Shown: positions 8,123-18,337 of the stretch, one piece after another
Layout: every line of letters begins with the position of its first letter
How positions within the stretch are numbered: position 1 is the stretch's first letter
Assembly: GCF_016427535.1 (NCBI RefSeq)
Contig: NZ_JAELXV010000007.1
Location: 186,001-250,000 of the forward strand
DNA from: Hymenobacter sp. BT559
GTDB taxonomy: Bacteria; Bacteroidota; Bacteroidia; Cytophagales; Hymenobacteraceae
DNA length: 64,000 nucleotides
Direction: 5' to 3'
Position numbers and translations under genes: made by a program
Notes under the pieces: model-generated
Seen by the model: only the letters and a program-made list of their open reading frames with translations
Told to the model about the DNA's origin: nothing
The model's database searches: none

Positions 8123-8788
8123 CTAGCCCTTTAGCTGGCACAGCACGGTTTCGCCGCCTTTCACTTTCTGTCCTAAGGTCACTTTGATGTCCGCATCGAG
8201 AGGCACAAAGACATCGACGCGCGAGCCGAACTTGATAAAGCCAAATTCTTCGCCCTGGCTTACTTCGTCGCCCTCGTTCACGTACCACACAATGCGGCGG
8301 GCCATGGCCCCGGCTATCTGCCGGAAAAGCACGAGCGGGCCGGCGTCGCTCTCCACTACTACTGTGGTGCGCTCGTTGTCGGTGCTGCTCTTGGGGTGCC
8401 AAGCCAGCAGGTATTTGCCGGGGTGATACTTGAAGTAGCGCACGATGCCCGACACGGGGTTGCGGGTGATGTGCACGTTGATGGGCGACATAAATACGCT
8501 TATCTGCCGTCGCGCATCCTCAAAATACTCTGACTCATATACCTCTTCAATCACCACTACCTTGCCATCGGCTGGGGCCAGCAGCAGGTCTTCGTGGGTG
8601 AGCAGGCGCCGGAAGGGCGAGCGGAAAAACTGAAGCAGCGTTAGGAAAGCCACTACCGACACCCCGGCAAAAATGCGGTTGAACACCACATTGGGGCCAT
8701 TGTAGCGGCTCAGCAACAAGTTGAGGGCCAGCAGCACCAGCAGCGTCACAAACAGGATGCGGCGGCCTTCTTTGTGTATCTTAATCAC
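8123..8788 (-). CDS. psd: Phosphatidylserine decarboxylase family protein
   Basis: A 221-residue protein of the short PSD class, which decarboxylates phosphatidylserine to phosphatidylethanolamine at the inner membrane. Two hydrophobic helices (about residues 10-27 and 36-54) anchor the N-terminus. The catalytic part contains APADGKVVVIEEV, PINVHITRNPVSG and FGFIKFGSRVDVF, where the Gly188-Ser189 bond is the expected self-cleavage site that creates the pyruvoyl group. The start is GTG at 8786-8788, placed within the left end of the inverted repeat 8788-9098. Phospholipid synthesis also involves cdsA at 10544, not adjacent. Confidence 0.88.
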   Translation of the reverse strand: MIKIHKEGRRILFVTLLVLLALNLLLSRYNGPNVVFNRIFAGVSVVAFLTLLQFFRSPFRRLLTHEDLLLAPADGKVVVIEEVYESEYFEDARRQISVFMSPINVHITRNPVSGIVRYFKYHPGKYLLAWHPKSSTDNERTTVVVESDAGPLVLFRQIAGAMARRIVWYVNEGDEVSQGEEFGFIKFGSRVDVFVPLDADIKVTLGQKVKGGETVLCQLKG

Positions 8789-9098
8789 AGATTCGAACGG
8801 ATTTTTAGGATTTAACGGATACGCCCAGTTGTGCTGGGCTGGCTATCCGGGCGCAGCGCAGCGCTTGGATTTGTGTGGTTTACGTGAGCAGGCGTAGTTG
8901 GTAGACAGCTCGTGGAGCTTTAACGTGCCTAGTGGCCTCAAAAATAGAAAGGCGCGGGCCAACCCGCCCCGCGCCTTTCTTCGATTTGTGTAGCGTTGCT
9001 TAACCAATAAGCTCAAACGAGCTAAGTCAACGCCTAAACGTTAGCTCGCCGGAGGCGAGCGTATCCGTTAAATCCGACAAATCCGTTTGAATCTGCGG
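8788..9098. repeat. Diverged inverted-repeat element between gdhA and psd
   Basis: The left arm near 8788-8826 (CACAGATTCGAACGG…) and right arm near 9058-9098 (…CCGTTTGAATCTGCGG) match each other at about nine of ten positions and match the arms of the element at 311-448. About 230 bases lie between them, including the terminator at 8947-8979. No gene or RNA was recognised inside. The arms touch the psd start codon on one side and end 3 bases before the gdhA stop on the other. Confidence 0.75.
8947..8979 (-). terminator. Terminator of the glutamate dehydrogenase gene
   Basis: A 12-bp stem (GAAAGGCGCGGG / CCCGCGCCTTTC) within the repeat region. On the minus strand it is followed by TATTTTTG. 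It fits the gene ending at 9102. Confidence 0.7.
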
Positions 9099-9101
9099 TC
9101 T

Positions 9102-10391
9102 TTAGTAGCCGCCGCGGAATTTATAAGTCTGGGCTACTTTGTCGATGGCAACCACGTAGGCGGCGATGCGCAGCGAGCAGTTGTATTTCTGGCTTACGGC
9201 ATACACCTTCTCGAAAGCTTCGGTCATGATGCGGTCGGCGCGCTCCGTCACCATATCCTGGCTCCACTTAAAGCCTTGCTTGTTCTGCACCCACTCGAAG
9301 TAGCTCACCGTCACGCCGCCCGAATTGGCCAGAATGTCGGGCACTACCGAAATGCCTTTGCCGTAGATAATAGGGTCGGCCGAGGCGGCGGTGGGACCGT
9401 TGGCGCCCTCCACAATCAGCTTGGCCTTGATGTACGGTGCGTTGTGCTCAGTAATAACATCCTCCACAGCAGCGGGCACCAGCACGTCTACCTCCGAGGT
9501 CAGTAACTCGTCGGGGTCCATGGGCGTGGCGCCAGGAAAGCCGTCGAGGCGGCCTGCGTGCATGTTCTTGTACGCAATTGCCTCGTCAATATTGATGCCG
9601 TTTTCGTTCCAGTATGCGCCCGAAATGTCGGACACACCTTTTATTTTCAAGCCTTTGTCAAACATCAGCTTAGCCGTCCAGGAGCCTACGTTGCCGAAGC
9701 CCTGAATAGCAACCGACGTGTTTTCTACCTCCATGTCTAGCTTGCTCATGGCCGCCAGGCACGATACCATTACGCCGCGGCCGGTGGCCTCGGTGCGACC
9801 TAGAGAGCCGCCCATTACGAGGGGCTTGCCCGTTACTACGGCCGACGAGGTCTGGCCTACGGTCTTGGAGAATTCGTCCATAATCCAGGCCATCTCGCGG
9901 GGGCCGGTACCCATATCGGGGGCCGGAATGTCGCGGTCGGGCCCAAACACGTCCTTCATCGAGTTGGTGTAGGCGCGGGTCAGGCGCTCCAGTTCGCCAG
10001 CGCTCATGGTGCTGGGGTCGCAGATGATGCCGCCCTTGGCGCCGCCGTACGGAATGTCAACTACGGCGCACTTCCAGGTCATCCAGGCCGCCAAGGCTTT
10101 TACCTCGTCGAGGTTTACGTTCTTATCGTAGCGAATACCGCCCTTGCTCGGACCTAGGATAGTATTGTGCACCACGCGGTAGCCCTCAAATACGCGCACG
10201 TGGCCATCGTCCATCGACACAGGCAGGTTTACAATTACTTGCTTGTCGGGCGCCTTTAGTACTTCGTAAGTAGTGTCGTCGAGCCCCAGGATTTCGGCCG
10301 CAACATTGAAGCGCGACATCATGGACTCAAGCGGGTTTTCGGTGTGGCCTACTTTGGGAGCGGGCTCTTTGTACACAGTGGTGGCTGCCAT
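9102..10391 (-). CDS. Glu/Leu/Phe/Val dehydrogenase, probably glutamate dehydrogenase
   Basis: A 429-residue enzyme that interconverts glutamate with 2-oxoglutarate and ammonia. Substrate and catalytic lysines are seen in GPSKGGIR (Lys83), WMTWKC (Lys107) and PYGGAKGG (catalytic Lys119). A Rossmann segment with IQGFGNVGSWTAK follows in the second half. Length and order fit the hexameric class I enzymes; NAD specificity is likely but not proven from sequence. The final residues YKFRGGY are typical. The start is the ATG at 10391. It is flanked by its own terminator and appears monocistronic. Confidence 0.88.
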   Translation of the reverse strand: MAATTVYKEPAPKVGHTENPLESMMSRFNVAAEILGLDDTTYEVLKAPDKQVIVNLPVSMDDGHVRVFEGYRVVHNTILGPSKGGIRYDKNVNLDEVKALAAWMTWKCAVVDIPYGGAKGGIICDPSTMSAGELERLTRAYTNSMKDVFGPDRDIPAPDMGTGPREMAWIMDEFSKTVGQTSSAVVTGKPLVMGGSLGRTEATGRGVMVSCLAAMSKLDMEVENTSVAIQGFGNVGSWTAKLMFDKGLKIKGVSDISGAYWNENGINIDEAIAYKNMHAGRLDGFPGATPMDPDELLTSEVDVLVPAAVEDVITEHNAPYIKAKLIVEGANGPTAASADPIIYGKGISVVPDILANSGGVTVSYFEWVQNKQGFKWSQDMVTERADRIMTEAFEKVYAVSQKYNCSLRIAAYVVAIDKVAQTYKFRGGY

Positions 10392-10454
10392 CTGAGAAAA
10401 AATTGGTGAGGGTGGGTGGGAAGGGAGGTAAAACGCGCTTTACGAAAAAGCGCC

Positions 10455-10543
10455 GCAAAGGTACGGTATCCGCAGGCGCGCGGACTTCGCGGGCTACGTT
10501 TTCCCCACCCTGCGGGCCGCCTACAAAGTCCGCGCCACCTTCC
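10455..10543. repeat. Weak inverted repeat upstream of gdhA
   Basis: GGCGCGCGGACTTCGCGGG and CCTACAAAGTCCGCGCC are partial reverse complements and resemble the GCGGACTTT repeats at 20855 and 42790. Otherwise the 150-base gap shows nothing. Confidence 0.35.
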
Positions 10544-11482
10544 CTACCCCGCCAGCACTTGCAGCAAGGCCAGCACCGGCAGCACCAGCAAAAAGGCGTC
10601 GAAGCGGTCGAGCAGCCCACCGTGCCCGGGCAGGAAGGTGCCCGAATCTTTCACGCCCGCGCTACGCTTCAGCATCGACTCGGCCAGGTCACCTAGGGGG
10701 CCGAAAACGGCCACCACGCCCGCTGCTACTAGCCGGTGGCTCAGCGGAATATCGGGCAGAAAATACCCCGCGGCCCAGCCCACGGCCAGCGTCAGCAGCG
10801 CACCACCGGCCCAGCCCTCCCAGGTTTTGCCGGGCGAGATGCGGGGAGCCAGCTTGTGCTTGCCAAAGTTTTTGCCCGCAAAGTAGGCGCCCGTGTCAGC
10901 TGCCCACACAAAGAAAATAAGGCAAAAAACCCGACCCGGCTCGAAGTGCCCCGCGCCAAACGCAATGAGACTTAGCATGGCCATGGGCAAGCTGACATAC
11001 AGCAGTCCTGTAATGGTAGCGCCGATATTGACGAACGGATGGTTATTATCGGGCCACAGCAGCACTTCGCGCAGTACCAGCAGTACTAGTAGTACCAGCA
11101 GCCCACCAAGCCAGAAAGGAGCCGAGCGTATGATGGAAGCGTAAAACCAGGCGTCGGATTCGCCGCTCGACCATCCAAAAAGCTGCGCGTAGTAGGGGTA
11201 GCCAACCGTGAAATTGATGGCGGCAAAAACGAGCACCCCAATGACTAGGCCAATCCAGAAAGCGGGCTTGTGGCCGCTGGCGCGCATGATGCGGTAAAAC
11301 TCTTTGATTATCACGGCCTGCACCGCTGCAAAAAACACGGCGAAGGGAATAGGCCCGCCAAACGTGCAGCCCGCGAGTAGGACCGCCGCCAACGCACCCC
11401 AAATGGCACGCAGGCGCAGGTTGCTAGGTCCCTTTTTGGGCTGGGAGTCGGGCGAAGGAGGGGAGTCGAGGGCTGGGTTCAA
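10544..11482 (-). CDS. cdsA: Phosphatidate cytidylyltransferase
   Basis: A 312-residue integral membrane enzyme that makes CDP-diacylglycerol from phosphatidate and CTP. About eight hydrophobic helices are visible. The C-terminal third carries SPGKTWEGWAGG and the family signature GDLAESMLKRSAGVKDSG…PGHGGLLDRFD. The start appears to be TTG at 11482, 16 bases after the stop of the CPBP protease; no in-frame ATG lies closer, and the conserved part starts near SNLRLRAIWG. The Pro-rich first 18 residues are not typical of the family. Likely co-transcribed with the upstream CPBP gene. Confidence 0.9.
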   Translation of the reverse strand: MNPALDSPPSPDSQPKKGPSNLRLRAIWGALAAVLLAGCTFGGPIPFAVFFAAVQAVIIKEFYRIMRASGHKPAFWIGLVIGVLVFAAINFTVGYPYYAQLFGWSSGESDAWFYASIIRSAPFWLGGLLVLLVLLVLREVLLWPDNNHPFVNIGATITGLLYVSLPMAMLSLIAFGAGHFEPGRVFCLIFFVWAADTGAYFAGKNFGKHKLAPRISPGKTWEGWAGGALLTLAVGWAAGYFLPDIPLSHRLVAAGVVAVFGPLGDLAESMLKRSAGVKDSGTFLPGHGGLLDRFDAFLLVLPVLALLQVLAG

Positions 11483-11498
11483 CGGCGAAAAAGGAATA

Positions 11499-12467
11499 TT
11501 AGCGCAAGGGAGCAGAGGAGTCGGCAGGGGCTAGCGGTGGTGCGGCTGCTACCATGCGCTGGTGCAAGGTGTAGAGCAGCGCTGCGCTGAGCACGGTCGA
11601 TAACAGTACCACGGGCCAGGGCAGCGTTTGGTTGGCATCAGGGTCGAAGGAGCTGGGCAAGTGCCGGCCCTGCGCCAGGTAGAGCAAGAGGAGTTGAAAA
11701 GCGTTTTGGGTAAAGTGCGCGGCCATCGGCACCAGTATGTTGCCGCTCCACTCGTAGAGATACCCTAGGATGAGCCCTAGCAAAAAGCGCGGCACAAATC
11801 CAAAAAACTGCAAGTGCACCGCCGAAAACAGTGCAGCCGTGAGCCACACGCCTACGTGCTTAGAATTGAACCACCGCACCAAGTTGCGCTGAATAACGCC
11901 GCGAAACACCAGTTCTTCGGCAATGGCGGGTATTACGGCAATAACGAGCAGGGCCACCAGCAAGCGGGCGGGCGATGTAAACTCGGTGAGAAACTTTGTG
12001 AGCTCGGCGGCTTGGTTTTCCTTGTCGCGGGCCCACTGCTCGAAGTCGCGCAGGAAAGCGGGAAAGTGCGCGTCGGCGTTCCACGCCACCAGCGCCGACT
12101 GCATAGGCGCCGATACCAAAATCAATAAGCCCGCGGCCCCTAACCACCACACCTGCCGCAAGGGGCGCGGCGCAAAGTAGCGCTCGGCCGGCTGCTTGGG
12201 TGCGCGCAGCACCAGTGGCAGCACGGCCGCCCCGGCCCCTAGGCCCGCCAAAGACAGCCCCTGCAGCAGCATCGACACGGCCCAGCCGTGGGGCACCCGC
12301 TCAGGAGTGGTACCTAGCTCGCCAAACTGCGCCAGCGACAACCCAAACACCGAGCTGGCCAGCACCAGCGCCAGTAAACTGGCTAGGCACAGCCCCGCCA
12401 AGGCCAGCCCCATTAGCAGCAAAATTTGCAAAAGGGGATGCAGCGAGCGGGAAGGCAAACCATTCAT
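11499..12467 (-). CDS. CPBP-family intramembrane metalloprotease
   Basis: A 322-residue polytopic protein with about eight membrane helices. The Abi/CAAX protease motifs are complete: AEELVFRG (Glu184, Glu185, Arg189), SAVHLQFFGF (His218) and AHFTQN (His251). Members cleave substrates in the membrane or have been tied to bacteriocin self-immunity; the substrate here is unknown. The ATG at 12467 was chosen over an upstream ATG at 12530 because the latter adds a non-conserved stretch overlapping the repeat. cdsA follows 16 bases downstream, a likely operon. Confidence 0.85.
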   Translation of the reverse strand: MNGLPSRSLHPLLQILLLMGLALAGLCLASLLALVLASSVFGLSLAQFGELGTTPERVPHGWAVSMLLQGLSLAGLGAGAAVLPLVLRAPKQPAERYFAPRPLRQVWWLGAAGLLILVSAPMQSALVAWNADAHFPAFLRDFEQWARDKENQAAELTKFLTEFTSPARLLVALLVIAVIPAIAEELVFRGVIQRNLVRWFNSKHVGVWLTAALFSAVHLQFFGFVPRFLLGLILGYLYEWSGNILVPMAAHFTQNAFQLLLLYLAQGRHLPSSFDPDANQTLPWPVVLLSTVLSAALLYTLHQRMVAAAPPLAPADSSAPLR

Positions 12468-12531
12468 AAGGGTGGAGGTGTTCAAGGGGGTGTAAATTTG
12501 CGCAATAAAAATTCGTTTGTCAGAAAGCATA

Positions 12532-12647
12532 CGTTTGTCAGTGCGAGGAGGAACGACGAAGCAATCTTTCCTTTTACGCTAGCATACGTTTAGTTAGTCG
12601 GCGTGGAGCCAGCATTGCTTCGTCGTTCCTACTCGCAATGACAAACG
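12532..12647. repeat. Inverted repeat, 'TTGTCA…GAAGCAAT' family
   Basis: Arms 12532-12565 and 12614-12647 match at 32 of 34 positions (core CGACGAAGCAAT / ATTGCTTCGTCG). It fills the divergent gap between the CPBP protease and dusB. It resembles intergenic palindromes seen in many bacterial genomes. Confidence 0.8.
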
Positions 12648-12677
12648 CTATAAAGCTCGCTAAATCAACTTATTCCA

Positions 12678-13667
12678 GTGCCTAACATCCGCGATATTCA
12701 GCTGCCCGAGTTTCCACTGCTCCTAGCCCCGATGGAGGACGTGAGCGACCCGCCGTTCCGGGCTGTGTGCAAGGCCAATGGCGCCGACCTCATGTACACC
12801 GAGTTCATTTCGAGCGAGGGCCTGATACGGGCGGCGGCCAAGAGCCGGCAGAAGCTCGATGTATTTGACTACGAGCGGCCTATTGGCATTCAGCTCTTCG
12901 GCTCCGATGTGCACACCATGGGCGAGTGCGCGGCCATCAGCACCGAAGCCGGACCCGACCTCATCGACATCAACTACGGCTGCCCGGTAAAGCAGGTGGC
13001 CATGCGCGGTGCGGGCGCGGCGCTGCTGCGCGACATTCCGAAGATGGTGGCCATGACCGCTGCCGTGGTCAAGAACACGCCCCTGCCCGTGACCGTGAAA
13101 ACCCGCCTAGGGTGGGACAATGACACCCTAAACGTGGAAGAGGTGGCCGAGCGCCTGCAAGACGTAGGCATCGAGGCCCTGACCGTGCACGGCCGCACCC
13201 GCGTGCAGCTCTACAAAGGCGAAGCCGACTGGCGCCTGATTGCTAAAATCAAAGAGAATCCGCGCATCAAAATTCCGATTTTCGGCAACGGTGACATCGA
13301 CTCGCCCGAAAAGGCGCTCGAATACAAGAATCGCTACGGCGTGGATGGCGTGATGATAGGCCGCGCGGCCATTGGCTACCCCTGGATTTTCCGGGAGGTG
13401 AAACACTACGTAGCCACCGGCCAAAAGCTGGCGCCGCCCACCCTGGAAGAGCGCATTGCCATGTGCCGCATGCACTTCGACAAGAGCCTGGAGTGGAAGG
13501 GACCCAAGGCTGGCATCTTCGAGATGCGCCGCCACTACGCCCATTACTTCCGCGGCCTCGAAGGCGCCAAGCAGTGGCGCACCCGCCTGGTCGATGCCGA
13601 GGATGGCGAACAGGTATACGCCATTCTTGAAGAAATTGCGGCCAGCGACGCCGTGCTGGTAGGTTAA
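12678..13667 (+). CDS. dusB: tRNA-dihydrouridine synthase
   Basis: A 329-residue FMN enzyme that reduces specific uridines in tRNA. Motifs: LLLAPMEDVSDPPFR (FMN-binding start of the TIM barrel), DINYGCPVKQV with catalytic Cys102, VKTRLGW, TVHGRTR and GVMIGRAAIGYPWIF. The start is a GTG at 12678 that reads MPNIRDIQLP; no nearby ATG matches the family N-terminus. The gene is divergent from the CPBP protease and ends at a shared terminator. Assignment to DusB rather than DusA/C is by overall similarity. Confidence 0.9.
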   Translation: MPNIRDIQLPEFPLLLAPMEDVSDPPFRAVCKANGADLMYTEFISSEGLIRAAAKSRQKLDVFDYERPIGIQLFGSDVHTMGECAAISTEAGPDLIDINYGCPVKQVAMRGAGAALLRDIPKMVAMTAAVVKNTPLPVTVKTRLGWDNDTLNVEEVAERLQDVGIEALTVHGRTRVQLYKGEADWRLIAKIKENPRIKIPIFGNGDIDSPEKALEYKNRYGVDGVMIGRAAIGYPWIFREVKHYVATGQKLAPPTLEERIAMCRMHFDKSLEWKGPKAGIFEMRRHYAHYFRGLEGAKQWRTRLVDAEDGEQVYAILEEIAASDAVLVG

Positions 13668-13688
13668 GTCCTTTTTGAGCTACCTAGG

Positions 13689-13720
13689 AATAAAGCCGCC
13701 CCCTGGGGTGGCTTTATTTT
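13689..13720. terminator. Bidirectional terminator between dusB and the DUF4174 gene
   Basis: Stem AATAAAGCCGCCCC / GGTGGCTTTATT with loop CTGG and a T7 tract on the plus strand. It overlaps the 3' end of the convergent gene. Confidence 0.8.
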
Positions 13721-14157
13721 TTTGCGCGCCGCGCCTCTTGCCGCCGCATGGGCATCTTATCGACGGTGCCAAACAGGTCGGCCGGTGCGAGCGGCTTGGA
13801 CTCGACGCGCTTCACGCCGCCGTCTTTGCCGATGAGCACGACCGCAAACGCCGTGAGCGACTGCTTTAGCTCCTGCTGCCAGTACTGGCGGTCGGCGGCC
13901 GAAAGCTGGTCGTAGGGCAGTTCCAGCACCACAAAGTCGCGCTCCCGCAGTTGGTCGGGTACGGCGGCGAGCAGCTTTTTTTGCTGCTGAAAGTGAGCCT
14001 CGCCAGCCGTGGGCGCGCCCACGAGCAGCACACGCTTTTGCCAGTGGCTGGTGCGCAATTGCTGGGCCAGGCCAATGGAGCGGGGCGCCTGGGCGGCAGC
14101 CACTACCACGGCTACGATTACAAGGACCAGGGGCAAGATTTTCATTACGCGCTTCAT
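13714..14157 (-). CDS. DUF4174 protein, exported or membrane-anchored
   Basis: A 147-residue protein with an N-terminal hydrophobic helix (MKRVMKILPLVLVIVAVVVA, then AAAQAP), so it is secreted or anchored to the periplasmic side. The remainder fits DUF4174: WQKRVLLVGAP, then a Gln-rich helix, VVLIGKDGGVKRVES and the ending LFGTVDKMPMRRQE. The domain resembles thioredoxin-fold disulfide isomerases but lacks CxxC. Function unknown. Convergent with dusB. Confidence 0.8.
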   Translation of the reverse strand: MKRVMKILPLVLVIVAVVVAAAQAPRSIGLAQQLRTSHWQKRVLLVGAPTAGEAHFQQQKKLLAAVPDQLRERDFVVLELPYDQLSAADRQYWQQELKQSLTAFAVVLIGKDGGVKRVESKPLAPADLFGTVDKMPMRRQEARRAKK

Positions 14158-14231
14158 ACTAGCGGCCTAACTCTACTTGGGGGCGCCGGGTTGCCTAGGT
14201 AGCTGCCTCAGCCGCCCGCCCGGGCAAGGCG

Positions 14232-14239
14232 TAATTTTG
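14232..14239 (+). promoter_or_regulatory. -7 box of the DMT transporter gene
   Basis: TAATTTTG matches TAnnTTTG exactly and ends 4 bases before the ATG at 14244, implying a leaderless or nearly leaderless mRNA. No clear -33 TTTG. Confidence 0.45.
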
Positions 14240-14243
14240 CCGC

Positions 14244-15242
14244 ATGTCCGTTCACTCCCCCCTTTCATCACCCGCTCTCCCACCTAATGTCCCGGCCCCG
14301 CCGGCCGTGGCCGCCACCCCCGAGGTGCTGCCCGCCCCGGCTGCGCCCGGCGTGCCGCCTCTGGCCTGGGGGCTGCTGGGGGTGTTGTCGCTGATTTGGG
14401 GCACGTCGTTTATCTTGATGAAGAAGGGCTTGGTGGTGTTTTCGGCCCTCGAGCTGGGGGCCGTGCGGGTCAGCGTAGCGGCGCTGCTGCTGCTGCCGTT
14501 TGCGGTGCGCGAGGTGGGCCGCGTCGAGCGCAGCCGCCTCAAGTGGCTGGCGCTGAGCGGCACGGTGGGCACGCTCATCCCGGCTTTTCTATTTGCCTAT
14601 GCCGAAACGCGGCTGGCCTCGGGGCTGGCGGGCGTGCTCAATGCCCTCACGGCGGTATTTGTGCTCTTGATGGGCGCGCTGCTGTTCGGGCAGCGCCTCA
14701 CGGGGCTGCGGGTGCTGGGCATCACCCTAGGGCTGCTGGGCACTGTGGTACTGATGCTGCTGGGCGGTAGCGGTGGCGACGCGGCCACGCCGGCCAGCAG
14801 CGCGGGCAATGCCTGGTATGGCCTCTACATTGTGGCGGCCACGGTAGGCTACGGCCTCAGCGTGAATGTAATAAAGCACTGCCTCCACGGCATGACGCCA
14901 CTGGCCGTCACGTCGTTGCTACTGCTGCTCATTGGGGGGCCGGCGCTGGCGTTTCTGTTCCTAGGTACTGGTTTTGTGCACAAGCTGGCTACAGTGCCGG
15001 GGGCGTGGGCGGCCTTCGGCTACATTGTGCTGCTAGCTACGCTGAGCACGGCCGTGGCTACGTTCTTGTTCAATATGCTCATTCAGCGCTCTACGGCGCT
15101 ATTTGCCTCGTCTAGCACCTACCTCATTCCCATTGTGGCGCTGGGCTGGGGCGCGCTCGACGGCGAGGCCTTCAACCTGTGGCACGCGCTGGGCATGGTC
15201 ATTATTTTGGCCGGCGTCTTCGTTATTCACCGAGCCAAATAG
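14244..15242 (+). CDS. DMT-superfamily (EamA) transporter
   Basis: A 332-residue inner-membrane protein. A Pro/Ala-rich N-terminal tail of about 38 residues precedes ten predicted helices arranged as two EamA repeats; the first begins WGLLGVLSLIWGTSFILMKK and ends around RVLGITLGLLGTVVLMLLGG, and the second spans about residues 190-330. EamA proteins usually export amino acids, nucleobases or other metabolites; the substrate cannot be told. The Pro/Ala tail is unusual. A -7 box lies 4 bases upstream of the start. Confidence 0.87.
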   Translation: MSVHSPLSSPALPPNVPAPPAVAATPEVLPAPAAPGVPPLAWGLLGVLSLIWGTSFILMKKGLVVFSALELGAVRVSVAALLLLPFAVREVGRVERSRLKWLALSGTVGTLIPAFLFAYAETRLASGLAGVLNALTAVFVLLMGALLFGQRLTGLRVLGITLGLLGTVVLMLLGGSGGDAATPASSAGNAWYGLYIVAATVGYGLSVNVIKHCLHGMTPLAVTSLLLLLIGGPALAFLFLGTGFVHKLATVPGAWAAFGYIVLLATLSTAVATFLFNMLIQRSTALFASSSTYLIPIVALGWGALDGEAFNLWHALGMVIILAGVFVIHRAK

Positions 15243-15244
15243 AT

Positions 15245-15322
15245 TTAATGAGCAATTAGCAGGGAGCAATGAGCAGACTCGTTAGTCAAGCTGCTCATTG
15301 CTCCCTGCTAATTGCTCATTAA
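15245..15322. repeat. Perfect 32-bp heptad palindrome at the RAYT gene end
   Basis: Arms 15245-15276 (TTAATGAGCAATTAGCAGGG…) and 15291-15322 are exact reverse complements with a 14-base loop. The arms are built of 7-mers (GAGCAAT, TAGCAGG, GAGCAAT). The right arm encodes the last residues and TAG stop of the RAYT-like transposase. Confidence 0.9.
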
Positions 15323-15871
15323 ACTATACGGCCACACCTGGAAGCGCGGCGCCAGCCCCGCCTGCTGGGGCTGCGCGGCCACGTAGGCCAGGATGCGGGC
15401 TAGTTCGGCTGCATCGGCCACGGGGTAGTCGAACCAGCCGCCTTGCCAGAACGGGGCCTCGGGCGGCAACCTAGGGCGCACAAGGCGGCGGCAGGCGGCC
15501 TCGGTGCGCTGGTGCAATAGGTCGATGGCCGGGGCGAAAGACAGGCGGCTACCCGCCGGCAAATGCAGCACCAAGTGCGCATGATTGGGCAGAATGGCGA
15601 AGCCGTGCACCACGAATCCTGTTTCTTCGAGCATCATGATTTCGCCGGCCAGCACCTCAGCAAGCTTCTCGCTATCGAAATACCGCTGGCCAGTGGGCAT
15701 GCGGTCGAGCACGGCATCAAACCGGGCAAAAAAGCTTTTCTGAGCCCGGCGGTGGTCGAGGCCAGCCGCGCGCGAGGTGGCAAGAGTCGTCTTGAGTTCG
15801 CGGGCGGTGGCGGCTGGAATAGTGCCGTGCAGCCGGAGGGTGATAAACGCGGTTTCGCCGGGTGGCAGCAT
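15308..15871 (-). CDS. RAYT-like (REP-associated, Y1_Tnp) transposase
   Basis: A 187-residue protein with the Y1 transposase fold: AFITLRLHGTIP at the start, SFFARFDAVLDR, and the HUH motif in ILPNHAHLVLHL (His97, His99). The C-terminal part FWQGGWFDYPVADAAELARILAYV…AGLAP is the family's tail, with Tyr149 or Tyr163 as candidate nucleophiles. RAYT proteins are single-copy, domesticated relatives of IS200/IS605 enzymes that act on REP palindromes. The gene has no IS ends of its own but its stop codon lies in a perfect palindrome. It starts 24 bases after the small membrane protein gene and may be co-transcribed. Confidence 0.82.
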   Translation of the reverse strand: MLPPGETAFITLRLHGTIPAATARELKTTLATSRAAGLDHRRAQKSFFARFDAVLDRMPTGQRYFDSEKLAEVLAGEIMMLEETGFVVHGFAILPNHAHLVLHLPAGSRLSFAPAIDLLHQRTEAACRRLVRPRLPPEAPFWQGGWFDYPVADAAELARILAYVAAQPQQAGLAPRFQVWPYSLMSN

Positions 15872-15895
15872 GGGCGCAAAGCTACCGCCCGGCTA

Positions 15896-16105
15896 CTACC
15901 GCCGCAGCTGCCGCAGCCGAACCCACTGCACCACCCGTACCCCGATGAGCAGTACCAGCAGCCCAGGCAGCACTAGCAGCAGCACCCAGGTATTAGCCTC
16001 ATTGTAAGAGGAATGAGTAAGATTGCTCAGGTTCACCATAAAATCGCAGCAGTACCAATAGGCCAGGTGTATAAGCCGCGTCAAGTCCTGAAGTAGCGTG
16101 CTCAT
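15896..16105 (-). CDS. Small membrane protein, third gene of the permease operon
   Basis: A 69-residue protein starting MSTLLQDLTRLIHLAYWYCC, with one strong hydrophobic segment (about residues 41-60) and a basic C-terminus (WVRLRQLRR). Its ATG overlaps the stop of the preceding gene as ATGA, which indicates translational coupling. No family was recognised. Confidence 0.6.
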   Translation of the reverse strand: MSTLLQDLTRLIHLAYWYCCDFMVNLSNLTHSSYNEANTWVLLLVLPGLLVLLIGVRVVQWVRLRQLRR

Positions 16106-16455
16106 AAGAGGTTTTTGAGCTGCTGTATGCGGGCCGCGTCGCGCAGGGCACCGTGCAGCAGCCACCCGAGCAAAGCGGGAATACACACTAGGTAAAAGCC
16201 TATATTAACTGCTGCGTACCGTGCCCGCCCGCCCAACATGAGCCCCCGCACAGTAGCCGCATACACCGGCCGCAACTGAAAGTAGGCCGGGCTATTGGCG
16301 CGTGTGGCGTGGCGGCAGCCGTGGGCCGCGCAGTACCGTGTGCAGCGGACCGGGTTGTAGGCCCGCGTGGGCGGGTGCGGAGCAGTAGCATTTACCCAAA
16401 TACCGAACAGCAAGGGTAAAAGGGCCAAGCCCACCGTGAGAAGCACGGGCTTCAC
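16102..16455 (-). CDS. Small Cys-rich membrane protein, second gene of the permease operon
   Basis: A 117-residue protein beginning with GTG directly after the permease stop (TAG-GTG, no gap). It has a hydrophobic N-terminus (residues 3-22) and another helix at about 82-102. Between them is a Cys/His cluster, RCTRYCAAHGCRHATRANS, which could bind a metal or form disulfides. It is followed by LRPVYAATVRGLMLGG. Not recognised as a named family. The tight packing with the amino-acid permease suggests it works with it. Confidence 0.65.
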   Translation of the reverse strand: MKPVLLTVGLALLPLLFGIWVNATAPHPPTRAYNPVRCTRYCAAHGCRHATRANSPAYFQLRPVYAATVRGLMLGGRARYAAVNIGFYLVCIPALLGWLLHGALRDAARIQQLKNLL

Positions 16456-18222
<1,767 letters not shown>

Positions 18223-18337
18223 TTGGCCAAGAAAAAATTGGAGCGGCAAAATAGCAAACGGCCAAGTTACGGCAGGGCCGTGTGCAATCGGCCGCAAGCC
18301 GGCATCAAGGGGAAAAGCGACTTCTTCTTTCTGAGCT

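Noticed and set aside
8880..8945. tRNA-like stretch (GGCGTAGTTGGTAGACAGC)
   Set aside because: A D-arm-like word is present, but no 7-bp acceptor stem, anticodon stem or T-arm GTTCRA sequence could be placed around it.
311..9098. CRISPR or phage attachment sites
   Set aside because: The repeats at 311 and 8788 are inverted pairs, not regularly spaced direct repeats, and no cas, integrase or phage genes occur.
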